A stretch of 64,000 bases of DNA. Source: Bacteroidales bacterium. GTDB taxonomy: Bacteria; Bacteroidota; Bacteroidia; Bacteroidales; WCHB1-69. Positions 25,400 to 33,409 of this stretch are shown piece after piece. Positions within the stretch are counted from its first letter, which is position 1. Every line of letters starts with the position of its first letter. Location of the stretch: the NCBI GenBank assembly GCA_017395245.1, contig JAFPVR010000101.1:1-64000 (forward strand), given 5' to 3'. Under the pieces are notes generated by a model, which had not been told where the DNA came from, did not search any database, and worked only from the letters and a program-made list of their open reading frames with translations. Both the position numbers and the translations under genes were made by a program.

Positions 25400-25416
25400 A
25401 TTTATATACCGAGTGG

Positions 25417-25424
25417 CAAAAGTA
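25417..25424 (-). promoter_or_regulatory. -7 promoter element for the metallophosphatase
   Basis: TACTTTTG on the minus strand, 18 nt before the start codon; only 11 nt separate it from the divergent promoter at 25436. Confidence 0.6.
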
Positions 25425-25435
25425 CGATTTTTTTG

Positions 25436-25443
25436 TATTTTTG
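25436..25443 (+). promoter_or_regulatory. -7 promoter element for the rhomboid gene
   Basis: TATTTTTG followed by CCGC. The start codon is 119 nt on, and element A2 lies between them, so A2 should be part of the mRNA leader. Confidence 0.65.
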
Positions 25444-25470
25444 CCGCTGCTTTCAAGACTGCTTCCTTAA

Positions 25471-25540
25471 GCAGCCTCGAAGAGGCAAAACGCGCGAAGC
25501 GCAATTAACCCCACATAAGGCGAAGCCGCAATGTGGGGCC
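25471..25540 (+). repeat. Dispersed leader element A, copy A2 (fullest copy)
   Basis: Three hairpins: GCCTC-GAA-GAGGC, GCGC-GAA-GCGC, and the long CCCCACAT..ATGTGGGG stem with inner GGC-GAA-GCC. It is preceded by TTCCTTAAGCA, a lead-in shared with copies A3 and A4 and element D. It is sense to the rhomboid gene, ending 21 nt before its ATG. Confidence 0.8.
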
Positions 25541-25561
25541 AAGCAAACAAACAGAAAGTCA

Positions 25562-26650
25562 ATGGCAAACAATCAAATCGGACTCAACGGGTTCAATATC
25601 CTGCCGAAAGGCGTCAAGAACCTCCTTATAATCAACGTGCTGGTGTTCTTCGCAACCGTCGTGTTCGCGAAAACGGGCATTTGCGACCTGAACAAGTGGC
25701 TCGGGCTGCACTACTTCAAGGCCCCCGACTTCCACCTGTGGCAGTTCATCACCTACATGTTCATGCACGGCAACTTCGGCCACATCTTCTTCAATATGTT
25801 CGCGCTCTGGATGTTCGGAGCAGCGGTGGAGAACTACTGGGGCACCAAGAAGTTCCTGATCTACTATCTCGTGACTGGCATCGGTGCCGCACTCACCCAC
25901 TATCTCATCACCTTCGTGGAGATTCACTCTGCTATGGCGCTCTTCGACCAGTTCCTTAACGCGCCCTCGTTAGAGACTTACCGCTATCTCGTTGAGAACA
26001 ACCAGATTACGCAGTTGCAAGGAGCCTTGCAGAACAACTACAACGTGCTGCTGCAGCAGCCCGACCAACTCAACGAACTCGTGGCCGCCACCATCTCCAT
26101 CCAAGACAGCTACCTGAACAGTTTCGTGCTCATCGGCGCTTCCGGAGCCATCTACGGCATCCTGCTTGCCTTCGGCTTCCTCTTCCCCAACTCCCCGATT
26201 TACATCTACTTCCTCTTCCCCATCAAGGCCAAATGGTTCGTGGTGATCTTCGGTGCTCTTGAGTTAATTTACGGTGTGGTGGGCACCTCCGACGGCGTGG
26301 CGCATTTCGCGCACTTCGGCGGTATGATTTTCGGCATCCTGCTCATCTGGCTCTGGCACCGTCACGACAAGCTGGGACAGCAGCAGACCTACTACCAGTT
26401 CAACGGAACCCGCGACAGCGGTCGCCAATCCAACTGGCAGTTCTGGAAAAAAGAAGGGGTAAGCGACCGTAAATCAAAGTATTACGTATCCAAGGAAAGC
26501 GGTCGTCCCCTCAGCGACGAGGATTTCAATGCCCGCCGTCAAGCTGAAAAGGAGCGCATCGACGAGATTCTCGACAAGATTTCCAAAAGCGGTTACGACG
26601 CGCTGAGCAAAGAGGAAAAAGACCTGCTGTTCCACTATTCCCAGAAATAA
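25562..26650 (+). CDS. Rhomboid family intramembrane serine protease
   Basis: 362 residues with six predicted membrane segments. The catalytic serine is in GASGAIYG (Ser194) and the histidine in HFGG (His251); the oxyanion-side HGNFGHIFFNMFALW motif in helix 2 is complete. An unusual loop of about 65 residues (120-185, glutamine- and asparagine-rich) separates helix 3 from the serine helix. The soluble C-terminal tail (from about 265) ends in a helical KEEKDLLFHYSQK. Substrate unknown. The EEP gene starts 3 nt after its stop codon, so the two form an operon. Confidence 0.92.
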   Translation: MANNQIGLNGFNILPKGVKNLLIINVLVFFATVVFAKTGICDLNKWLGLHYFKAPDFHLWQFITYMFMHGNFGHIFFNMFALWMFGAAVENYWGTKKFLIYYLVTGIGAALTHYLITFVEIHSAMALFDQFLNAPSLETYRYLVENNQITQLQGALQNNYNVLLQQPDQLNELVAATISIQDSYLNSFVLIGASGAIYGILLAFGFLFPNSPIYIYFLFPIKAKWFVVIFGALELIYGVVGTSDGVAHFAHFGGMIFGILLIWLWHRHDKLGQQQTYYQFNGTRDSGRQSNWQFWKKEGVSDRKSKYYVSKESGRPLSDEDFNARRQAEKERIDEILDKISKSGYDALSKEEKDLLFHYSQK

Positions 26651-26653
26651 CCC

Positions 26654-27802
26654 ATGGCGAAGAAAAAAAGCGGACGGCTTAAGAAGTTGGGCAAATTCCT
26701 GCTCATCGTCATCACCATATTGGCTTCACTCGGCCTTTTGTTCGCCTTTTTCGCCAAAATCCTGCCGCCGTCGTTCTCCGGCACTGTTGCCTACTGCGGC
26801 CTCTTCTTCCCTTACCTGCTCATCGCCTGCTTCATACTGACCATCGTATGGTTGGTCATCGATTTCACCTGGGCGCTGATTCCTGTCTTAGTAATCCTGT
26901 TGAATGTCAACAATATAGACCGGCATTTCCAGTTCCGTGGTATCGACAAGCCGGAGGTCTGCACCAACTGCCTGAAGGTAATGAGTTACAACGCCAAAGC
27001 TTTCAACATCTACAGCGACGACCAAATATCGCGGAACAGGCAAGTGGTCCATTTCCTGCAGAACGAGAAACCCGACATCCTCTGCATCCAGGAATACAGC
27101 TACGACAATACCGGCAAATCAGGGTTCAACTCCACCGAAGCCATCCTTTACGCGCTGAATGTCAAAGACAACGAGAAAACACACAAGGTGATGCTGCCCT
27201 ACAAGAACAAGTTGGGCTACCAGTTCGGCATGGCCGTTTTCAGCAAATACCGGATTGTGGACGGCGGTTTTGTGGAGACCGCCGACTCGTCGAGCAACAA
27301 GTCGATGTACGTGGACATCCGCTTCAACGGCGACACCTTGCGCATCTACAACATCCACCTGTCGTCGATGCACTTGGACAGTACGGATTACGAAACTGGC
27401 AAGGCGTTGTGGGCAGGTTCCTACGACTCCAGTTTCAACAACAAGGCACAGAAACTGACGGGCAAGATTTCGGCGGCCTACGTGGCACGGCAGAAACAGG
27501 CCAAAGCCATCCGCGAGCACATCAACGGCTGCCCCTATCCCGTAATCATCTGCGGTGACTTCAACGACTCGCCGGCATCATACAGCTATAACAAGCTCCT
27601 GCGGGGATTCAAGGATTCCTTCCGCAGCAGCGGCAAAGGCACTGGGACGACCTACATCGGCGGCAACTTCCCAGCCTACCGCATCGACTACATTGCGCAC
27701 GACAAGCAGTTCAACGATTTCCAATACACCGTGTGCAAGGACCTGACCGTCTCCGACCATTACCCGATTTACACGTATATTTCCATCGTGAAAAAGGATT
27801 AA
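26654..27802 (+). CDS. Membrane-anchored endonuclease/exonuclease/phosphatase family protein
   Basis: 382 residues. Three hydrophobic segments occupy residues 12-90, followed by an EEP (DNase I-like) domain with MSYNAKAFNIY, the metal-binding CIQEYSYD, GDFNDSPASYSY, and a final SDHYPIY. These are the catalytic positions of Mg-dependent phosphohydrolases of this family. The catalytic domain may face the periplasm, judging from membrane segments at the N-terminus. Substrate (nucleic acid, phospholipid or sugar phosphate) is not evident. It follows the rhomboid gene directly. Confidence 0.9.
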   Translation: MAKKKSGRLKKLGKFLLIVITILASLGLLFAFFAKILPPSFSGTVAYCGLFFPYLLIACFILTIVWLVIDFTWALIPVLVILLNVNNIDRHFQFRGIDKPEVCTNCLKVMSYNAKAFNIYSDDQISRNRQVVHFLQNEKPDILCIQEYSYDNTGKSGFNSTEAILYALNVKDNEKTHKVMLPYKNKLGYQFGMAVFSKYRIVDGGFVETADSSSNKSMYVDIRFNGDTLRIYNIHLSSMHLDSTDYETGKALWAGSYDSSFNNKAQKLTGKISAAYVARQKQAKAIREHINGCPYPVIICGDFNDSPASYSYNKLLRGFKDSFRSSGKGTGTTYIGGNFPAYRIDYIAHDKQFNDFQYTVCKDLTVSDHYPIYTYISIVKKD

Positions 27803-27831
27803 AAACGGCACGTTTCCGTAAACCCCAGGTT

Positions 27832-27880
27832 GTAGAGACGCAAAATTTTGCGTCTCTACGCAAATCATGTGCGTCTCTAC
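27832..27880. repeat. 28-bp palindrome plus half copy
   Basis: 27832-27859 is a perfect palindrome: GTAGAGACGC, 8 nt, GCGTCTCTAC. A further GCGTCTCTAC half lies at 27871-27880. The TAG in this half, read on the minus strand, is the stop codon of the deacetylase-like gene. Confidence 0.85.
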
Positions 27881-29250
27881 GGCATAATCGCCGGCAAATA
27901 CACCTCTTCGTAATACGGTTTCATCTCCCGCGTGGTGGCGTGGTTGTGCCAGAGGATAATGAAATCGCCTTCCACGTCGAAGCAGCGCTGTCTCAGCTTC
28001 ATCACCAACTTCTTGGCATCCTCCACAGAGAGTTTCATATAGTCAAACAGCGTGCCATCCATGACGATGAGCGGGTGCTCGATGATGTTCGTCACACGGT
28101 CGTTGCGCACGTCATAGAGCGGATAAGGGTGGCAGGTGCCGCAGCGGAAGCCGCAACGCTCGGCGAAACCAAGGGTGTAGTCGTCGGTGATGCCCGCCTG
28201 TCGCCACAAGTCTAACGAGTTGGGATCATCCGCAAAAAAAGTACGGAGGTAGTGCTGACGGGAGACTCGGATTTCCTCGTCGCACAGCTTGCTGAGATTC
28301 TGTTTCTCCTTTTGGAGATATTGGAGATGTTCTGCAGACGGATAACTTCCGTGAAGGCCGATTTGATGATAACCGGGTTCCATGATAATCCCGATAACCT
28401 CACGAAGGATGGGGTCTTGCACCTCATACGTGGCATCCGGATGACCCTTTTCCGTCGCCTTGAAAAAGAAAACCGAAGACAGATTCTGTTTCTCTTCCTG
28501 AATCAAAAACCAATTGATCGCTTCTACGTAAGGATCCAAGGAAGGACGTATTTTCCAGTTTCGATACGACTTAATGGACTCCCAAACCATCTTAAGGTCA
28601 CGGTTAATCAACAAATCACGACCAAGGATAGACTTCCATGCTTGGAATCGGCCAGTGAATCGGTACAGGATGTCAATGTCGTGCGTGGGCACGATGCGCG
28701 GCGTGCGCGGAACGGCCTCGAATCTGTCTGGTAAATAGAGACATAGCCACCAACGGAGCAGCATCGCATATTCGTCCACCAACGGAATCTCAACCAAGTT
28801 GTATTTGTCGGCCAACGTTCCCTCAAAAGGAATACGGTCGTGCTCGTCATAATCCACCAAACCCAATGCATAGACATTGAACTCCTCGTAACGTGAAAGC
28901 AGTAAAAAAGATGGCGTGAGAATATCGTAAGGAATATGGATGGAGCTATCTGTCTCCGAATAAACCACACCATCATCAACCCCATCGTCATCAAAAACCA
29001 GGGGAATTTCCTGCGTCAGCTTGGCATTGTCCAGCATCAAAAACGGCGACCAGCGACCTTTAATGAAAAAGTCAAATTCCGTCTGGTTCATCGCATACAT
29101 AACGAGCTTGACCTCTTTCACATAAACTGTGATAGTTCCATCTCCTTTCTCAACACGGAAAGGCTCGCTTTCCAGCTGCGGAAAGGCAACCTTCAGCAGA
29201 TGCCGGAAGGTGTATTCCAAAGCGTTGAGGGAAAGCGGGGATTCGACCAT
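27877..29250 (-). CDS. Polysaccharide deacetylase-like protein (DUF7033 type)
   Basis: 457 residues. The N-terminal half (1-190) is an all-Bacteroidetes domain of unknown role; the C-terminal half has carbohydrate esterase 4 features: PTHDIDIL (metal-binding Asp/His), QIGLHGSY with the H-x-S pair, and WHNH near the end. This suggests removal of acetyl groups from a surface polysaccharide or a related hydrolysis. The stop codon is given by a 28-bp palindrome half, so the original C-terminus may have been longer. It follows mnmA after 8 nt. Confidence 0.75.
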   Translation of the reverse strand: MVESPLSLNALEYTFRHLLKVAFPQLESEPFRVEKGDGTITVYVKEVKLVMYAMNQTEFDFFIKGRWSPFLMLDNAKLTQEIPLVFDDDGVDDGVVYSETDSSIHIPYDILTPSFLLLSRYEEFNVYALGLVDYDEHDRIPFEGTLADKYNLVEIPLVDEYAMLLRWWLCLYLPDRFEAVPRTPRIVPTHDIDILYRFTGRFQAWKSILGRDLLINRDLKMVWESIKSYRNWKIRPSLDPYVEAINWFLIQEEKQNLSSVFFFKATEKGHPDATYEVQDPILREVIGIIMEPGYHQIGLHGSYPSAEHLQYLQKEKQNLSKLCDEEIRVSRQHYLRTFFADDPNSLDLWRQAGITDDYTLGFAERCGFRCGTCHPYPLYDVRNDRVTNIIEHPLIVMDGTLFDYMKLSVEDAKKLVMKLRQRCFDVEGDFIILWHNHATTREMKPYYEEVYLPAIMP

Positions 29251-29258
29251 GGTGTAAG

Positions 29259-30344
29259 TTAAGATTCTATAATACCGCCGCCCACCAGATCGTCCCCGTC
29301 ATAAAAGACGGCACTTTGTCCGGGCGTGACGGCGAAAACGGGTTCCTCAAAGACCACTTCGACCTTGCCGTCGTCAAGATGGTACAGACGCGATGGCGTG
29401 CCCGCACCACGGTAGCGCGAACGGCAGACCACGCTCCCACCTTCTTCAAAATCAGGCTGTTTCGTGAGATTGAGGTTCGAAACGACGCAACGGGTGTGCT
29501 GCAAATCCTCGCGCTTACCCAGCACGACTCTGTTGGTATCGTGCTGAAGCGCAACCACATATGCCGGTTCACCCAACGCGATGCCCAAGCCCTTACGCTG
29601 TCCCACCGTGTAGTTGTACAGTCCTTGATGCTTGCCCACCACCTTGCCGTCCGTGGTCACAAAGTCACCCACGGGCATACGATCCTGCAAATCAGGCACT
29701 TCGTCGTGGAGGAAATGGCGGTAGTCGTCGTCCGTCACGAAACAGATCTCCTCGCTCTCCTTCTTTTGCGACAGCTTCACGAAGCCGTGCTCTGCCGCAA
29801 TTTGGCGCACCTCCGCCTTGGTGAGGCCGCCCAACGGAAACAGTGTCCGTTGCAACTGTTCGGATGTAAGCTTCCAAAGAAAATAGGTTTGATCTTTCTG
29901 GGTATCAACACCTTTCTGGAGAAAGTAGCGGTTACCGACATTCGCGATGCGGGCGTAGTGACCGGTGGCGATATAGTCGCAGCCCAACTCGTCGGCCATT
30001 TCCAGCACCCTACCCCACTTGATAATAGGATTGCAAAGCACGCACGGATTCGGCGTCCGACATTGCAGGTACTGGTCGATAAAATCTTGGATGACAGTCT
30101 TTCTGAAAAGATTACGGACATCCAGGATATGGTGTTCAAAACCGAGTTTTTCGGCTAAATGTTTCGCTTCGAAAATGGCATCAACGGAGCAGCAGCCCTT
30201 CTCACGGGCGATGCAACTCTCCGTAATCTGGTCGAAAGTGCGGAACGTCACCCCCACGAGCTCGTAACCCTGCTCTAACAACAACATAGCGGCGACACTG
30301 CTGTCAATGCCGCCGCTCATAGCCATCAGCACGCGCTTGCCCAT
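29259..30344 (-). CDS. mnmA: tRNA-specific 2-thiouridylase
   Basis: 361 residues, the usual size. MnmA makes 2-thiouridine at the wobble position of Glu, Gln and Lys tRNAs. The PP-loop SGGIDSS is at residues 10-16; the two catalytic cysteines are in NPCVLCN and EEICFV; GHYAR and VGQRKGLGIA are also conserved. It lies between the C10 protease and the deacetylase gene with gaps of 11 and 8 nt, so all three are probably one operon read from the promoter at 32506. Confidence 0.95.
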   Translation of the reverse strand: MGKRVLMAMSGGIDSSVAAMLLLEQGYELVGVTFRTFDQITESCIAREKGCCSVDAIFEAKHLAEKLGFEHHILDVRNLFRKTVIQDFIDQYLQCRTPNPCVLCNPIIKWGRVLEMADELGCDYIATGHYARIANVGNRYFLQKGVDTQKDQTYFLWKLTSEQLQRTLFPLGGLTKAEVRQIAAEHGFVKLSQKKESEEICFVTDDDYRHFLHDEVPDLQDRMPVGDFVTTDGKVVGKHQGLYNYTVGQRKGLGIALGEPAYVVALQHDTNRVVLGKREDLQHTRCVVSNLNLTKQPDFEEGGSVVCRSRYRGAGTPSRLYHLDDGKVEVVFEEPVFAVTPGQSAVFYDGDDLVGGGIIES

Positions 30345-30355
30345 CTCCCTCTCTA

Positions 30356-32473
30356 TTATTGTACGGTAATCTTGCGCACCGACTTGCCGTCGGCATTGCT
30401 GATCTCTAATAGGTACATGCCCTTAGCGACATCCCGCAGGCTGAAATTAATGCGGTTCGCTCCCTGTTCGCCGCCAAACAGACCCTGACGCAGCGTCTTG
30501 CCCGTCATGTCCATCAGACGGACATTCACGTTCGCGGACTCGGTGAGAGAAAAGTCGATGGTCACCTGGTCGGTGGCGGGATTCGGATAGACCGTCAAGT
30601 CCTCCAGACCGTTGTAGTCCTCCACGGCGGTCAAAGCGTAGAAATCCATGGCGAAACCCTCGCTCTGCTCATAGTTGTCGCTGACGAAATGCACCCGCAT
30701 GCGCTTGAAATTGACGGTGTAAACGCCCGAAGGCATATTATAGCTGTCAAAGCGCTGGTACAGTGTCGGCGGGTTGTTGGAGCTGTTGTAAACATCCACA
30801 AAATCGCCAAGCCCGAGGTTGAATTTCGGGAACGCAAAAGCATATCCGGCGATATAATTGTGGGTGATATTCCAGGTGCAGGTTGTCTGCGGGAGGTATT
30901 TATCGCCGTCCTGCGAGCCGTCCGTAAGCGTTCCGTTCCACACATTCGGCAAATTGGTGATTTCGTCGCAAGTGCGCGGCGGAAGCGTGGACGAGTAGGA
31001 AATCAAAAAGCCGTAGTGTTCTGTGTTATTGGAGTTTCCGACGAACTTGATGAGCACGCTGTCGGCATTGACGATGTAATGCTGCGTGGGCTTTTCGGAG
31101 CCTGTGAGTGACACTTTTACGCCGCTCTCCTCGGTCGGACCGTTGTAGATGGTCACGTAGTCGCCCTCATTGAGATCGAGTCTGTCGAAAGAGAAGTCAT
31201 AGGCAGTCGCACCCTGGGCGGCCACCATCCACGAGCAGTCGGGATTGGCAGTATAGGGACGCACGGTTTGCGAACCGTCGGCCACATAGCCGAAGCTGGC
31301 AGTGTTGCGCTGATGTCCCTGGCAATGAGAGGGTTCAACGGCAAGCGACGGCCGGATTCTCACTAACGTTTCCGAACCGTAGTCGAAGTGCATCGCGCCC
31401 GCCACGAAGTTGTCGATAGCGTAGAATCCGTTGGAGGAGCCGCCCCAACCGTAGTTCAGGGAGAAACGGTCGTTGTCGTCGTAGCCATCCAGCACGTAGG
31501 CGTGGCACGAGCTGAACGTCTCGGTGCAGCCGGAATAGTAGACCGGACGCTTGCTGTCAATCTCTCCACGCAGCACCGCGTAGAACTCCGTCACCATCGT
31601 GTCGAGGTAATTGCCTCTGTAATAGGTCGTCACACTCGGGTCGTACTTGAAAACCTGGTAAAGTTTCTCTTTCGCCGCCGTCGTGTTGGCACCGGAGCCG
31701 TCGTAGTTGTAGTTCATCTGGATGGCCACACCGTAATGGTACGCTAACTTGGCAATCTCGTTGGCGTATGAAGTCGGATGGTTGGTCATGGCATCATAAT
31801 GGTAGGTATGCTCGTAATATTTGACGGTCTGGCGCGGGTAGCCTTGCGGAATGTACGACACGGAACCTGTGCCTCTGTCCGGATAGCGGTGGTAGTTCAG
31901 AATCTGCGAGCAGGCGAGCGCGACGCAACCGTTCGGCACGCGGTAGTCGTAGTAGGGACCGGCATTCACGTCCCACGGACAGTAGGTGTTGTAGTATTTG
32001 CTCTGGTCCCAGGTGGTGGTGAGCAGCGGTCCACCCGTGGCGCCTTTGGCGGTTTTCGGGGTGAACTCGTCGGCGAGGTAGCGTTGCCAGTCGGCGGCAG
32101 CCTTCGGCTTGGCGTCCCAGCCCATCTTCTCGGCGTAGGCGATTTCGCCCTTGTAGAGGTGGAAGAGGTCGCGCACCGGCGGAATCATCTCAAAATCGTG
32201 TTCAAAGCCGTAGGCGAGCACCGGCGGGGTGGTCAGCGAGGCCGACACTACCACGAACCCCACCTCGGGAAGCTGGAAACGGTAGAGGGCGATATCGCCG
32301 TTGTCCTGCGTGTACACCTCCGCGAGCCGGAACGACTCAGCCGCAGCCAACTGGTTCTTTTCCACTAGGAAACGCTGGCACGCCTGCGTGGCCTGGCTCT
32401 CGGAAACGCGCTGCGCGAAAACCTGCGCGGCGGCCAAAAGGATTATCAATCCTAAAAGGGTAATCTTCTTCAT
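30356..32473 (-). CDS. Secreted C10 (streptopain-like) cysteine protease with CUB domains and T9SS sorting domain
   Basis: 705 residues. Signal peptide 1-20; SpeB-like inhibitory propeptide about 21-140; C10 catalytic domain 141-350 with Cys183 in VPNGCVALAC, His324 in SCHAYVLDG, and LNYGWGG at 339-345. Two CUB-like domains follow (about 380-495 and 500-615), then a type A T9SS sorting domain (YPNPATDQVTIDF .. GMYLLEI) at 623-705. It should be exported through the inner membrane, then secreted and probably attached to the cell surface by the type IX system. No T9SS component is in this window. First gene of an operon with mnmA. Confidence 0.93.
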   Translation of the reverse strand: MKKITLLGLIILLAAAQVFAQRVSESQATQACQRFLVEKNQLAAAESFRLAEVYTQDNGDIALYRFQLPEVGFVVVSASLTTPPVLAYGFEHDFEMIPPVRDLFHLYKGEIAYAEKMGWDAKPKAAADWQRYLADEFTPKTAKGATGGPLLTTTWDQSKYYNTYCPWDVNAGPYYDYRVPNGCVALACSQILNYHRYPDRGTGSVSYIPQGYPRQTVKYYEHTYHYDAMTNHPTSYANEIAKLAYHYGVAIQMNYNYDGSGANTTAAKEKLYQVFKYDPSVTTYYRGNYLDTMVTEFYAVLRGEIDSKRPVYYSGCTETFSSCHAYVLDGYDDNDRFSLNYGWGGSSNGFYAIDNFVAGAMHFDYGSETLVRIRPSLAVEPSHCQGHQRNTASFGYVADGSQTVRPYTANPDCSWMVAAQGATAYDFSFDRLDLNEGDYVTIYNGPTEESGVKVSLTGSEKPTQHYIVNADSVLIKFVGNSNNTEHYGFLISYSSTLPPRTCDEITNLPNVWNGTLTDGSQDGDKYLPQTTCTWNITHNYIAGYAFAFPKFNLGLGDFVDVYNSSNNPPTLYQRFDSYNMPSGVYTVNFKRMRVHFVSDNYEQSEGFAMDFYALTAVEDYNGLEDLTVYPNPATDQVTIDFSLTESANVNVRLMDMTGKTLRQGLFGGEQGANRINFSLRDVAKGMYLLEISNADGKSVRKITVQ

Positions 32474-32505
32474 ATTATGTAATTTTTAATCTCAAAATGA
32501 ACCCG

Positions 32506-32513
32506 CAAAGATA
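32506..32513 (-). promoter_or_regulatory. -7 promoter element for the C10 protease operon
   Basis: TATCTTTG on the minus strand, 33 nt before the protease start codon. Confidence 0.65.
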
Positions 32514-32553
32514 CACTTTTTTGGGTTACTTTTTTTATTTATTTGGGCGAGCC

Positions 32554-32771
32554 GGCGCGGGAGGAGGGTCGGCATTCCTGCCGACCGCCGTTAAGGCGTA
32601 TGCGATATGCTCCTACAACCCCGCATCGCCATCACATCACCCTCCTCCCGCGCCGTCGGGCTATCCGTTCCAATGCTTTTTTGCCTGTCGGTCTCCGCAA
32701 AAACGAACAACAATGCGCCCCCTCAACAACTTGTAGGACAACGCATTCTATGTAACAAGGCAAAAAAGCAT
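32554..32771. repeat. Nested inverted repeats in the 32.5-33.4 kb spacer
   Basis: Perfect 15-bp arms GGCGCGGGAGGAGGG (32554-32568) and the complement (32640-32654). Overlapping the base of the left arm is an 8-bp perfect hairpin, GGTCGGCA-TTCC-TGCCGACC (32567-32586). To the right, a separate perfect 14-bp inverted pair, ATGCTTTTTTGCCT (32673-32686) and its complement (32758-32771). No gene is visible in this part of the spacer. Confidence 0.7.
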
Positions 32772-32871
32772 TTCCACTTCTATCCCTCTCGCGACGCCCG
32801 CACCGTAACGGTGTGTGCGTTTGTCAAAACCTCCACCGCAGACCTTTCTCCCGTCATCGTGTCCCGCTCTT

Positions 32872-33353
32872 ACCGAGCTGTCGCCCTGCCGGGGCTCTGT
32901 TGAACCGCCGACAACCTCTTCCACCGAGCTGTCGCCCCTGCCGGGGCTCTGTTGAACCGCCGACAACCTCTTCTACCGAGCTGTCGCCCCTGCCGGGGCT
33001 CCGTTGAACCGCCAACACCATCTTCCACCGAGCTGTCGCCCCTGCCGGGGCTCCGTTGAACCGCAAACACCCCCTCCTACCGAGCTACCGCCCCTGCCGG
33101 GGCTCTGTTGAACCGCCAACACCAGCTTCTACCGAGCTGCCGCCCCTGCCGGGGCTCTGTTGAACCGCCGACAACCTCTTCTACCGAGCTGTCGCCCCTG
33201 CCTTGGCGTTGTGCCACATCTTGTCCCAGCAGGGACAACAGCTCGGTAGATCAGCGCAACCGCGTGTCCCGTTATGTCCCGACAGGGACAACAGCTCGGT
33301 AGATCAGCGCAACCGCGTGTCCCGTTATGTCCCGACAGGGACAACAGCTCGGT
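32872..33353. repeat. 52/53-bp GC-rich hairpin array (element C), two opposed halves
   Basis: Left half 32872-33200: six units of 52 bp (the first 51) plus a partial one. Each unit begins ACCGAGCTGTCG, has the hairpin GCCCC-TGCC-GGGGC, then CTGTTGAACCGCC and 13 less conserved bases. Right half 33221-33353: units of 53 bp ending ACAGCTCGGT, the reverse complement of the left unit's start, with the hairpin TGTCCC-GACA-GGGACA. The whole unit is repeated, and 52 is not a multiple of three, so neither CRISPR nor a protein repeat fits. A related hairpin follows at 33380-33395. No supported gene lies between 32514 and 33409. Confidence 0.85.
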
Positions 33354-33409
33354 GGACCGACGTTTCCAAAATCAAAAAACGCCCCGACAGGGGCGTAAGA
33401 CAATTACGG

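Noticed and set aside
32872-33353. CRISPR array
   Set aside because: The complete 52/53-bp unit is repeated, including the part that would be the spacer, units change orientation halfway, and no cas gene is near.
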